Below, one piece after another: positions 52,708 through 64,000 of a DNA stretch of 64,000 nt. Source of the DNA: Trametes villosa (Eukaryota; Basidiomycota; Agaricomycetes; Polyporales; Polyporaceae); contig PUDQ02000113.1 of NCBI GenBank assembly GCA_002964805.2, forward strand, positions 1-64,000. The letters are read 5' to 3'. The position numbers and the translations under genes were made by a program. Each line of letters opens with the position of its first letter. Positions within the stretch are counted from its first letter, which is position 1. The notes under the pieces are model-generated. The model had not been told where the DNA came from. It saw nothing but the letters and a program-made list of their open reading frames with translations, and did no database searches.

Positions 52708-55700
52708 TCACTCGATCATCTTCATGACGAGCTCGGAGATCCACTGGATCATCTTCGTCGCGTGCCCGCGGTTGAGCGGGAGGAACTGGAAGCTGTTCAC
52801 GAGCCCCTGCATGCCCTGCTCCTCGAGCGCGTTGAGGTGCCGCCGCCCCGGCCCGTGCGCGACGCCCTCGTCGACGGTGCTCAGCGTCGACGCGGAGCCC
52901 GCACCGAGCCCACGCATGCTTGGGGGGCCGCCGTTCCGCTCCATCTCCTGCGTCGCGACCCGGAAGATGTTCGACACGGCCTGCAAGATCGTCGGGCTGT
53001 TCGAGTTCGCGAAGGCCTCCTTGATCTTGTCCTGCAGGCTCTCGTACCTACGTCCAACGCAGTTAGCATTCAACCTGCTGCGATACGAACGTGCGTATAC
53101 TCACGTCACCCCAATCACCTCCGGCCACGCGTCTGCGACGTCCGAGAGGATGTTGTACAGGATCGCGGACTCGTTGTCGTCCCCCTGCGCCGTCGCGAGC
53201 ATCGCGGTCACGAACGACGTCACGAGCAGCGCCGTGTTGCTGTCCGCGAAGCCGATGAGCCCGATCGGGAGCTTCACCACCGCGTCCTCGCCGTCGTGCG
53301 ACATGAGCGTCTCCTCCGCGAGCCACGCCGCGTCGACGTTCGCCTCCTCGAGCAGGCGCCGCAGGCTGTGCACGCGCGTCGACATCGGGAGCAGCGCGAG
53401 GAAGTAGCCCAGCACGTCCTGGCACACCGGCGCGCCGGGCCCGTCGTCCGCGTGTTCGACCTCGACGCACGAGCGCACGGTGATGCTCAGCAGGCTCCGC
53501 AGCGCGCCCTCCGCGGCGTCGCGCAGCGCGGAGTGCCGGACGCCCTTGAAGATGGTCGCGGCGAGCGAGAAGGAGAAGCTCGAGTCGAAGGAGAGCCCGA
53601 GGAGGTGGTCGAGCTGGCAGGCGATGTCTTCGAGCGGCACGCGGCCCTCCAGGAGCGTGGCCGGGACGCCCCGTTCCTTGAAGTGGCCGTGTTCGGCCAT
53701 GTTCTCGACGGTGACCCGCAGAAGACGGATCGCCTCGACGTAGAGCGCCATGTGGCTGGACTGCAGGAGGGCGACAGCCAACCAGAAGAGCTGCGAGAGA
53801 TAGCGCGAATTGCCACTGGTTGCGGGTACAACGTTCGTGATGCACCGCAGCATGCTCAGGACGGAGGTTGTGTCAGTCTCGCTGGCTTGGGATAGGGCGG
53901 TCTTGAAGGCGACCAGCATCTGGTATAGCAGGTCGTCATCCACATCCGAAGTCGCGAGTACGCCCAAGGAGACGAAGGCTCTGCTCTGCACTGCTGGCGA
54001 TAGCTGGAACGCCGAAGAGGTGATGAGGCTCATCCACCGCGCACGCCACACGTTCAACAGCCCTGCAGATCGTGAGCAAAGATCGCGTAGCAGATGAGTT
54101 TACGTACCTTGGGTGGCCGAGATAGTCTCCATGACTCGAAGCAGCAGGCGATTGAGCGACTCGAGGTCGTCGATGACTGCTTTGCTGTTCGGCGGGTCGT
54201 ACAGCATGAACTCACTCGTTGGCGTCGGCTTGTTCAGCCCGAACAAACGCAGGCCTTCAGGCTGGGAGCATTCCTCGACCATAGCCTGAATCTCCGGGCT
54301 TGCAGTGGCGTCGGTGAGGCGCACGGAGTAGAGCCCGTGCAGCATATGCGTGACGATCGCGAACACCGTGCAACGCACGTACAGCTGGCCCGAAGCGGCG
54401 ATGAGTGCGACCAGATGCATCGTCTCCGGAACGAAGAGCTGGATTTGCACCGAGTTCTTCGCGGAGTTGACGAGGACCAGTAGGAGCCGAGTCAAGCACG
54501 CGATCTCGTTCCAGTGGACGTTGTCGGCCAGGTTCCGGGTGGGCTTGATAGACGTCTTGCCAATGACCTACAGCCATTGTCAGACGAAAGGATATGACAT
54601 ATTCGTCTATGCCTCGTACCTTGCGAATGCGGGCAAGCACACGGCCGCGTACGTTGATGGAGTTGAGTGAAGTCATGAGTTCAGCTACCTTCTCACAGCG
54701 CAGAGAACCCATCCCGCCATCTACAGCGGCGCGCATCAGCTCATCCAAGATGAGGTTGACGGTGTTGGCCTCGAGTTTGCCGATCTCCGTCCAGATGAAC
54801 TTCTGCAGGTAGCTTTGAAGCTGCTCGACCGCATCAGCAACTCACGCCGAAAACGCAGGAGGGATGAGCTTGGACTGACCTCGTTCTCTGCTGTGGTCAT
54901 GTCCACAAGCATGCGGATGCAGTCCCGGAATCGCGTCTGCGATGGCTCGTAGTGCTGACTGCAGGGGTCGGTGAACAACGCTAGGTTCTTCGTCCAAGGT
55001 CCCATGTACTGGTAGCAGTACGCCTTCTGGGCAACGTTGAGCTTCGAGATGCCGCCGCACAGCTCTGAGATGAAGTCCATGGTGAGGTGAGGAGAGTGTC
55101 CGGCCAGGCTATCACTGAGCATGACCAGGAATGTGCCGATATGCCCAGAAGTGTAGAAGCCTGATGATAGCCGTTGAGCTCAGTTGGACTGAGCAAGGCT
55201 GATGAGAACGCACCTTTCGAGGGAATGGCAGGCCGTCCCTCGAAGTCTAGGTAGGCACATATCGCCGACAGGAGTTCGACGCAGGCTGCACGGGGCTCGT
55301 CCTCTTCCTGGCTGATGCCAAACAACGCGATGCGGAGGAGGGTGGTGATGATGTTCGATAACCTGGAGTGCCGTTCGGCCGTCGGCAGCTGCACTGTGCG
55401 AAGGAGGCCCTTGGCGTTCCGGATCGTCTGCGCCATATACTAATCAACGCTCGCTCTCGAGGCAGTAATACTGAACTTGATCACCTTGACGATGGCATCT
55501 CGGTGAGGGGAGGAGAAGTACAGGGTGACGCCTTGACGAATCTTGCGGATGATGAACTCATGAGAGTCATGTCCCGTGGAGACGTTGTAGACGTCGTTGA
55601 TGTCGCTCAACGGAATGATCTCGGTGGCCTTGCAGGACAGGAGGTTCGAGATAGGCAGCGCTTTCGTCTGCAAACGTGTGAGCGATGGAATGCGCTTCAT

Positions 55701-58700
55701 AAACGAATGCCTTACCGTCGTGATTCGAATGTGACTCTGGGAAACCCGCATGGTGACGGGGACGCGCATAGGGTGTGTATGTCGCATCGTCACTTCTTCG
55801 TACTCAGTGCCGGGTTCATCCTCCAAGACATCTGTGGATAGTAAGAGACAAATTACAGACCGAGAGGCAGTGACGTACTAGCGTAGCTCAAGGATGGCGC
55901 AGACAGGCCGTCCTGATAGTTGTTCAGCAGGTCACCGAGGGAAGTGTGAATGGTGATGTTGATAGACTCCGTACTACCTGCACAGACTGTCAGAGAGCGA
56001 GAGGTTTAGTCGCAACAAAGACCTACCAGACGTGAGGTTATTGTACAATCTACGAAGATAGCGGAGGGCAAAGGTGTTCGGCGCCAGGAGGCGCATCGTC
56101 TTGAACCGCTTCCAGATATCCAGGGGTATCGTCTCCGCAGCGAATTTGAGCCATTGTGCGGGCACTTGCGAAGTGGATGTGAATCCGGTATAGTCGAAGA
56201 TGATGTCGAAGTCTCGACCCTCGTTCGTAGGCGAGGTGACACACTGGTCGCCGATGTCAATGAGACGTTTACGGAGGCCTTCCAGAAGCAGCAGACGTAC
56301 CTTGAATACATAATAAAGCAATAGTTCGAGATCCAGCACTTCCACGTCGATCTTTGATACAGATAGCACAAATACAGCATTTGCATTCTGCGTCGTGTGA
56401 GCACACACGTTTAAGAACGGGGCTGAGCGGCACTCACAGGAGAACCAATGGCTTCCACGAATAGGTCTTGCACGGTGGTGGTATCACGACGGTCGCATCT
56501 CATCATCAAGTCAAGATACTCCCGGTGTTCCCGGCTGGTCAACATTGAGAGCTTCGGACTCTCGAGAGGCTGCCCGAGATCGACGAGCGCGGCGCAGAGC
56601 GCGTCCCACGCCCGCTTACCGTTGGCAGCAGCCGCTTCGGCCTCAGGGGTCATCTTCTCCGCGGACACCTTGGAAGAGCTCAGCAGCTCCTTGCCGATCT
56701 TGTCGGCGTGCTTCTCGAAGAACCGATGGAGAATGATCGTGTCGGTCTCGTCGTAGGTCCGCTCGAGCCACTCGTCAACCTCGTCTTCGGCACTTGGAGG
56801 GACGTATTTCTACAGGCCAGCTCAATACCAGCGCGAGCTCGAACTAGACAGCGTACACGTACGTTGATCTCGCTCAGGAACTTGGTGACGGTGACGATAT
56901 TCTCCTTCAGGAAGTCGTTCAAGATGACCATGTGGGCTTCCTTGCCGAACAGGATGTTGTTGGCCAGATTCTGGATGATCTTCGCGATGACCATGAGCCC
57001 GCGGCGGACGGTTGCGTCACGAGGAACGGGAACGTCGACGGTCTCAGGCGTCACGATCGCAGGAGAGATGAATCTGTTGAAGAATGAGCTGCTGTGTCAA
57101 CGAAGCAACCTGTCTGCACACGTACCGCAGGAAGATGAAAGCACCGAGGGCAGCGAACTTGGCTTCTGGCCACACCTCGTTGCTGCTATGCATTAGCACC
57201 TGAATTTCTCAAACCGTGTTGCGTTACTTACACCGACTTAGCAATATGGGCGCAGATCTCCCGAATGATCCTACAGAAAGGTTAGCTGTGTCCATAGAGA
57301 GCAGTATGTTGGACGTACGAGGGAAGAGCGGGTATCGAGGACGAGATGATCTCCAGGAATTTCGCCGTGATCAACTCCACCGTCTCCTTGTTCTGCCTGA
57401 GCTCGTCCTTGCTGACCCTCGACGGGTCGAGTTCGTAACCGCGCCCAGGCGGCATGGTCGTGACCAGCTTGACGAGAGGGAGGATGAGTGAGCGAAGGTA
57501 ATTGTACCCATACACCCGCGCAAACGCGGATAGGAACCGTGTGCACGTCGAGTTACTCCGGAAGAGTGCTGTGTCGCTGTCTGTATGACGGGTAAATGAC
57601 ACCTCACTACGCTAAACCGGGGTAGAGGTGCATACCGGTCTTCTGGATCTCGTTGTCGATCATGGTCTTCAGCAATCCCATCAGGGACGACCTGGTGTCG
57701 AAGAGGTTTAGCAGAACGGCATTCATGCTATCGACTTCGTTCGGAGGACAAATCTCGCAAATAGCCAAAGCAAGAACGTTCTGCATATGGATGAGCTACA
57801 GCGTACGCGTCGGAACTTGATAGCAGCTTACCTCCTGGCCTTTCACGAGCTGGAAAATAAGGTGTGAGCCCCTGTCTGTCCAAATACCAGAATAATACCG
57901 GCGGGTACTGACCTCACAGAGGCGACTCTGCCGGGCGATGACGGGAGTCTCCTCATAGTGCGTGAACTTGATACCCTCCTTGAGGACCCGGGTGAAGACG
58001 TGCGCGAATATCAGCCGCCGGGTGATGTCCTGGTCATCCGCCATCGACAGGCAGTGCTTGACTCCGCATTCCGTGTTCGCACTGATCAGCGAAGCGAGGC
58101 CGTCGATGAGCAACTCCCGCAGTTCGCCGTCGCGCTGCTGTATGCGCATCTACGGAGAGTGTGAGTTCGGTGACCGCGTAGTCTGTCCATGTAATGAGAT
58201 ATACCTTCGTCAGCGATGACTTCTCTGAGATTCCATCGTCGCGCGACTAGAAGAGAGTCAGAGTGGGCGGCTGTGCATGCTGGAGTACACTCACGTTGCC
58301 GTCGTATCTCGTGATTTCCCATGTCTTGAGGAGGAAGGTCGCATAGCGGATGAACAAACGCGAAACAGCATGAGCGGTGTCCTCGCCTGTGGTCCCGTCG
58401 GAAACCTCTAGCTGTAGCCGATCGAACGTAGCTACCGCAGCCCTGAAGATCGCGACATTGAGCTCGTACTGCAGGAGCATGACATGGCTGTCCTCCTGAT
58501 GATTACATCAGCATACGCCCGGCAGGTAGACGGATGGCCACGCTCACCATAGCAGTGTCCTGGACCCAGTCGATGATGATGTCTACGAGGCTCTGACGTA
58601 CGGTCGACTCCTTGTTCCGCTTCAAGACTGGGTCGGGCTTCGTGAAGACGCTCCCGCACAGCTGACAGAACTTCAGCTTCAGACGGAGAGAAGACGCCTC

Positions 58701-61700
58701 GGAGTCGTCGACACGACCGATGAACGAGGCGAGGGTGTAGAGCGTCGAAGGCACGTCGGTCGACCGCATGTCCTCGGCAGTACCCTGGGAGTTCTCCAGC
58801 AATACCTTCAGGATAGTGATGAACTGCGCAGGGATAAGCGAGATGTGGCATTGTGGGTCCATGTGGGCCTACCTGGTCGAGGAACACCGCGAGCACCGGC
58901 GTGTTCACATGCTCGTCGTCGGTCACCATCCGAATGACACTGCGGGATACACATCAACACAACGCCCCGCCAACCTCACACCACACAGCCACGTACTCGT
59001 CGAGCTGCTTCACGATCCTCGCATACAGGCGCGGGCTCGCCTCGTTGCTCAGCGCCTCGCGCGCGATGTCGCGCACCTGCGGCAGGTCCGAGACCAGGAA
59101 GTTCACCGTCTCCGTGAGGAAGTTCGTGAGCAGCTCCGACGGGTCGCGCAGCACGCGGCAGCAGTCGGGGATGATCGTCGGCGGGATGATCTTCGTCAGC
59201 GCGGACGGATCGTGCTGCTCGCGCATGCACGCCGCGCCGAACGCGGACAGGAAGAGCGTGAGGTTCTGCCACTGCGCCTGCCGGTCCTCTTGGCTGAGCG
59301 CCTTGTCGCCGACGGGCGCCGAGCCATTCTCGAACCCGTCCGTGGTCTGCTCGAAGGTCATCCGGATCGTCATCTCGGTCAGCGCACACCACCGGAAGAA
59401 CAGCTCCTGCCACACGGCGACGTGCACAGCGGTGGGGGTGGTGATCAGACGCATGAGCTTGCGAATACGCTTCTGGTGTCCCACTCGACCTGTTCGGTGT
59501 CAATTTCGCACATTCGGCGGTGCCCTGGCATGGTACGCACCGATCATCGACACCTTCGGGTCCCCGAGCTGCTCGTAAACCGGATGGCGCTTGATAGCCT
59601 CGTCCTCGTTGCCTTCAGCGTACGGCGGCGCATCAGGTTGTCGCTCAACCTGTGTCAGCAGCCGCAAACAGTTGCAGGCAGTAAGAGAGACGACGCCGTC
59701 GGCAGAACATAGGCACACGAGAAACGCAATCTCGGTGAGCGCGAAGACGGATGCACGACTAGGGAGGATGCGGAGGGCGTGCTGGAGCTGCTTGTTCTAT
59801 TGGGGTGTTTGAATCAGACGCGGAAATTGTGATGCCAACTTGCACTCACCGATTCGGGGTTGGCGTAGCAGTACATGATCTCGTACAACTGCTGAATGAA
59901 CATGCGCTGCGACTGGAGGTCCGTTCGCGCGTTCAGCAGATGGTTGGCGACCGATGCCAAAATCGCAGGACTAAGTCGGCCGTTAGTATAGAGCGAAAAC
60001 ACAGTACACTTTGAGCATACCCGACTTCCTCGACCCACTTGACGAGCAGCGGATACCGAGGACTCTCCCTTGGACACTGCACAACGGACTCGATGAGGTA
60101 CCGGAACGTCCTGCCTAGCGACCACTTCACGGCAGGGTCCGCCGGCGCGCTGTACACCGTCACACACGCGGCAAAGACGCCCTCGAGCTCCCCTGGTTTC
60201 AGGCAGTCGTGGTACCACCAGATATCGGTGCGCCACAGGGTCAGCAGGCTCAGGATGAACAGGTCCCTGTCTGGCAGCGTCTCCGACGTGTAGCGCTTCG
60301 CCTTCGGGCGGATGGCGCTCTTCCGGGAGGAGCCGTTCGCGTCGACCTCGCTCCGGCGGGTGTACACGCTCTGTAGCGGGTTTGAGGTTGAGTCCGTTAG
60401 AAAGCTGCGAGGAGCAACTCACGAAGAAGATGGCGTTCAGACGCGTTTGAAGCGCCTCCTTCAGCGGGGTGACCGATCTCTGCCAGGGAAGCTTCCAACC
60501 CTGCAGACGTGTGAGCAAAAGCCTTACGTGGCATGTGCGGCGAGCAGAATCACCTCCACAATCAGCGCTAGGCAAGCCTTGACAACGCAGATCTTGACGG
60601 CCTCGGACCGCTCGGGCTCGAGACACTGCAGGAAGATAGGTATCGACTCGTCCTCTGGCAAGAAGCGGTAAAGAGAGGCGAGCGCGTCCGCAATCATCGC
60701 GACGTCGATCTCATCCGGACACTCCCAGAACGGCTTGTCCTTCGTCCACTTCATCAACGTCAGCTAGTTCGGAAGCGCGTCAGTTTGGCTCTCCCCAAAC
60801 ACTTCGAAGATGCACACCTTCAACTCGTGCGCGAAGTCGAAGGCGGTAGAGATGAGGGGGATGTCGACTTCCCCTCCTGGTGGCCGTAGTCGGGACGCTG
60901 CTCTGCAGACGTCAATGGCGCAGACCATGCTGACTTCGTAGTACTTCGTCCCATAGGGCAAGTTCTTCAGAAGGAGGTCCGTGAAGTTGCGGTCCTAGGG
61001 CATATGCGTAAATGGACATTCTGATGCGTTGTATGATGCGACACTTTACCTTCCGGTAGGACGTCTTGTGAACACCCGCGTTCGACTCGAACTCGAATTT
61101 CATACGGTCATAGCTGATGCTCAGCAGCACAGCGAGCGTCGGCCACGCGCCAGCTTTGTCCGGGGTCTTCTCCTGGAGGTCAAAGAGCAGGTCGAATACG
61201 CGCTCGGGCGCGCCTTCCAGGCGGCGATGGGACAAGAGAGCCTCGTTGAACTCATCCGGGCAGAGCTCAATCCAGTTCCAGATCGCCGTCCTGAGCGCGA
61301 TGGACACGGGCACTTGCGCATCCTTCTTGATGGTCATGAGCAGCGAAGAAAGCTCTGTAGCAAAATCATGATGTCGGATCCTTACGGGTGGGATAACACG
61401 TAAACGGCCATACCTTGCAGACACTGTATGAGTTTCGTCTTATCCAGCGCGCTGTGAGTAATCAGCTGCAGGTCAGCGGTGTCGGGCTCCTCGTCGGCGG
61501 CGCTGTCCAGCGCGCGGATGCGCTGCCGTATTCTGTTGAGAACCACGGCCCAATTCGACGCTGACAGGTGATAGATGATGCGGCCCGTGTACTTCGCGAT
61601 GGACGAGTGCAGGGATAGAATCGACTTCGCCACCAGAAAGGACGTCTTCTCGTACACCACGGAATGTTGGGGGAGCCGGCTTGAGACCGAGCTGGAGATG

Positions 61701-62696
61701 CCCGCGGAATTGAGCGAGTTTGACGACGGGTACCGCGCACGGTTCATGGACCTGGGCACCCCGGAGATGATGGGCGGCACGGCGCCGAGCGAGTCGTCGC
61801 TCGCACCGAACTCGTGCGATTCCACAGACTCGAAGTCCTGGAACGAGGCATCGAAGCTCAGGTTAGCGGCGGAGGCAAGACGGTGCTTCCTGGGTGCGGT
61901 CTGGCGCAGGATGAGAACCATCACGCTAATGATGTAGCGGGCGCAATTGTCGTCAAGGGCCGGAGGCTCGACCAGGGTAGTGGTGGGCGTGGATAGCTGT
62001 TCGGCGGAGCCGTGGCGGCCGCGACCTGATGATGGTGCTGACGAGTCCGGGGTAGCAGGCTTGGACGAGGGCGCGGGCTTGCTTCCGCGGGAGTTCGGCC
62101 TCGTGTCGTCTGGACGCGATCCCCAGCGCGACGCCATGGCCAGGGAAAGAACCTTGAGTAGGAAGAGCTGTGATTGCAAGACGTCCGCACTCCGGAAGCC
62201 CGCGCCTTCGATTTGCTGTAGAATAGATGCAGTGCCAATTCGACAGCCAAGCGAGAGTCGCGGCGTACCTTCGCGAGCTTGTCCACTTGCTCCGTAAGTG
62301 CGAGAGAGATCATATCCAGCGAATCCTTTGAGAGCTCGACCAACGAGTCTACCGTCTGTTGCACCGCTTCGTCCGCCTCCAGTTCCGTTAATGAGATCCC
62401 CGAATTACATGGAAGCTACGCGCATATGGTCAGAATCCTGGCCACGGGCGTCCTTCTCGGACGCGTTCCGCAGGTATACGGTTGATGCGCACCTTGTTTT
62501 TGAGCCTGTTTATGAGGACTTGGACTACTTTTTGCTGTGGGGACGGCGGGATGTTCGTGGACGAGGCGTATGGGAGGTTCTGTGATTGGAGCACTGGCGA
62601 CTGCGCCGATATACTGTGATTTGAGCCATTGCTCCTGTGGACACGGGTGGAAGAGCTGGCTATATTATGGCTGGCGGAGGCACGCCTGGCCGGCAT
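52708..62696 (-). CDS. Neurofibromin/Ira-type Ras GTPase-activating protein, many exons
   Basis: Roughly 2,800 aa spread over about 10 kb with very many introns of 50-70 bp. I checked several junctions, not all; the outer limits are ATG 62696 and TGA 52708-52710. N-terminal: MPARRASASHN..., then PQQKVVQVLINRLKNK. The central RasGAP domain (about 56.7-58.1 kb) has the arginine-finger segment LFRSNSTCTRF (Arg codon near 57558-57560), ILPLVKLVTTMP and the split signature FLR-FISPAIVTP. After it come the Sec14/CRAL-TRIO part (about 56.0-56.4 kb: FDIIFDYTGFTSTSQVPAQW, LAPNTFALRYLRRLYN) and a PH-like part (about 55.4-55.9 kb: YNVSTGHDSHEFIIRKI). A long helical-repeat tail reaches the stop. This order is that of NF1/Ira2. 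It switches off Ras and so dampens cAMP/MAPK signalling. Confidence 0.9.
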
Positions 62697-64000
62697 TGCT
62701 CATGAGTTGCCGCGTGTCGGCGTGTAGGTCGTGAGGAGGAGAGCAGCGAGGGGGAGGTGGTACGGAGGGAACCAAGAAGGAGAGGAAGGGGGGTATGGGG
62801 AAGCCAAGAGGCCTCTGGGGACGACGGCACAGAGAGCGGAGCGCGACTCTCACTGGCAGTCGCAGAGCCGGCAACTGGACAGTGGACAGCGACTTCGAAT
62901 CGCACGCGGGGCGCGCGCCTCCCAGCCAGTTACGCGCTTACGTACGCCCCATATATGGCAGTGCCGTCGGCTCCCCAAGCAGAACTTCATGAATTCGGCC
63001 CCACGTGTTATACATATGGGCCCGTGTGTACAGCACATGCCACATCCCTCCTCAACACTACCTTTCTCAGCCATGGATAACGCGAGATGCCACAGTGGTA
63101 CACAGAGATCCCTTTGCAACGCTCGAATCGGTACTCCAGTGCGCGCTGGGCCAATGATGGGACAAGTGTCGCAGGTACGGGGTTCCCTCGTCGGCCCAAT
63201 GAACGGAGAGCATTTCACCCTGCAGCGCCCTGAGCAGACCAACTGGCCGACATGCACTGCGATGAACATGATGGTCTGATACACAAGGAGCGAGTCATGA
63301 TCGGACACACCTCGCTGGCGGTGTGGGGTCCGAGCACCACACTTATAGCGGACAATAGGCCGCATCGATGCTCAGTACCCCGTCGTCAGTCGGCATCTTG
63401 ATCTGAGTGTCAAAAGTTCCGACGGCTGGTCGACGAATGGGGCACAATAGGCCAGCCACAGGGAGGTATGGGCGTCGGCTTATCCGAGGAAATCATTTGC
63501 GCCTGAGGGGTTGATGGTCAGTTTGACTGGGATAGGACAATATTGTATTTCGCACATCTAGAGCTCTCAACGTCTGCGGTCTCGCTATGTGGTTCTCCGG
63601 GACAGCAAACTGTCCGTAGCCGGCACGAATGGTGGTCAGTTCACACAGGGGCGGGCCGCGGATGTGGTCATAGCGGAACATCCGGTACAATGCAGAACTT
63701 ATCCAGACGCGCGCGCACGATTCGTGCTTGGAAGATTGATCCGCCGTGCGGGGGCGTCCACAAACGCGTCTGCGCCTGCGCCCGCGCCATACTTAAGTAC
63801 AATAAATTATTGCCCAGGAAAGGCCTAGATCACGCTGGCCAAGGCCGGGTATATATACGAGCCCCCGCCTCCTGTCCCTACAAGATGATATCCTGCGATA
63901 GCCTCGTGGTTGCCTGAGTCGCGGCGTCACCCTCCGGAAACTCCGCCACAATCTGCACTCCGCATCGCAGAGGACTCGGCTGGCTTGTCTCTGTCCTCCT
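62697..64000. other. Right end: 5' flank of the RasGAP gene, no gene supported
   Basis: 1.3 kb. TATATATA near 63850 followed by a pyrimidine-rich run may be a promoter for a plus-strand gene beyond the window, but no coding frame can be defended. Confidence 0.4.

Noticed and set aside
52615..53895. 426-codon plus-strand frame
   Set aside because: Antisense to the last exons of the RasGAP gene; composition is the mirror of the real protein.
58768..59712. Plus-strand frame of 314 codons
   Set aside because: Antisense shadow of RasGAP exons.

Overview
The window is fungal nuclear DNA, most likely from an agaricomycete basidiomycete (perhaps a polypore; the order is a guess). It is GC-rich. Most genes are cut by many introns of about 45-80 bp with GT..AG ends. 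The mobile elements are the types that crowd mushroom genomes: Ty3/gypsy, KDZ transposons and LINEs. Exons were joined by eye from splice consensus and open frame, without transcripts.

Left part (1-25.4 kb): a nest of mobile elements. A Ty3/gypsy retrotransposon on the minus strand (gag 24341 -> protease -> RT/RNase H/integrase 1427) has been split twice. A 13.9-kb KDZ-superfamily DNA transposon (4940-18824) sits inside pol. It has imperfect terminal inverted repeats, GC-rich subterminal arrays and a 7-bp target duplication, and removing it restores the pol reading frame. It carries four genes that look intact: an 11-exon KDZ transposase, a TET/JBP-type 2-oxoglutarate/Fe(II) dioxygenase, a protein with two RNase H1-N/viroplasmin-like domains, and a large conserved protein of unknown function. 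A second insertion, a 2.6-kb non-coding foldback element with arms of about 0.96 kb (20439-23046), splits the gag/protease junction.

25.4-29.4 kb: a second accessory stretch, with one member of a mushroom multicopy family and the 3' remnant of a pogo-like (DDE_1) transposase.

29.4-41 kb: ordinary host genes. These are a two-BTB protein, a DNAJC28/DUF1992 protein, an 87-aa four-exon protein, a membrane-anchored ubiquitin-specific protease, an intron-containing tRNA-Arg(TCG) and a Cdc7-type kinase.

41-49 kb: a single-pass membrane protein gene is broken just after its transmembrane segment by a full-length LINE (41773-48207). The LINE has intact ORF1 and ORF2 and a perfect 12-bp target duplication. 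Removing it restores the host frame, so the insertion looks recent.

49-64 kb: a stomatin/band-7 protein and a 10-kb neurofibromin/Ira-type RasGAP gene on the minus strand, then a gene-free right end.
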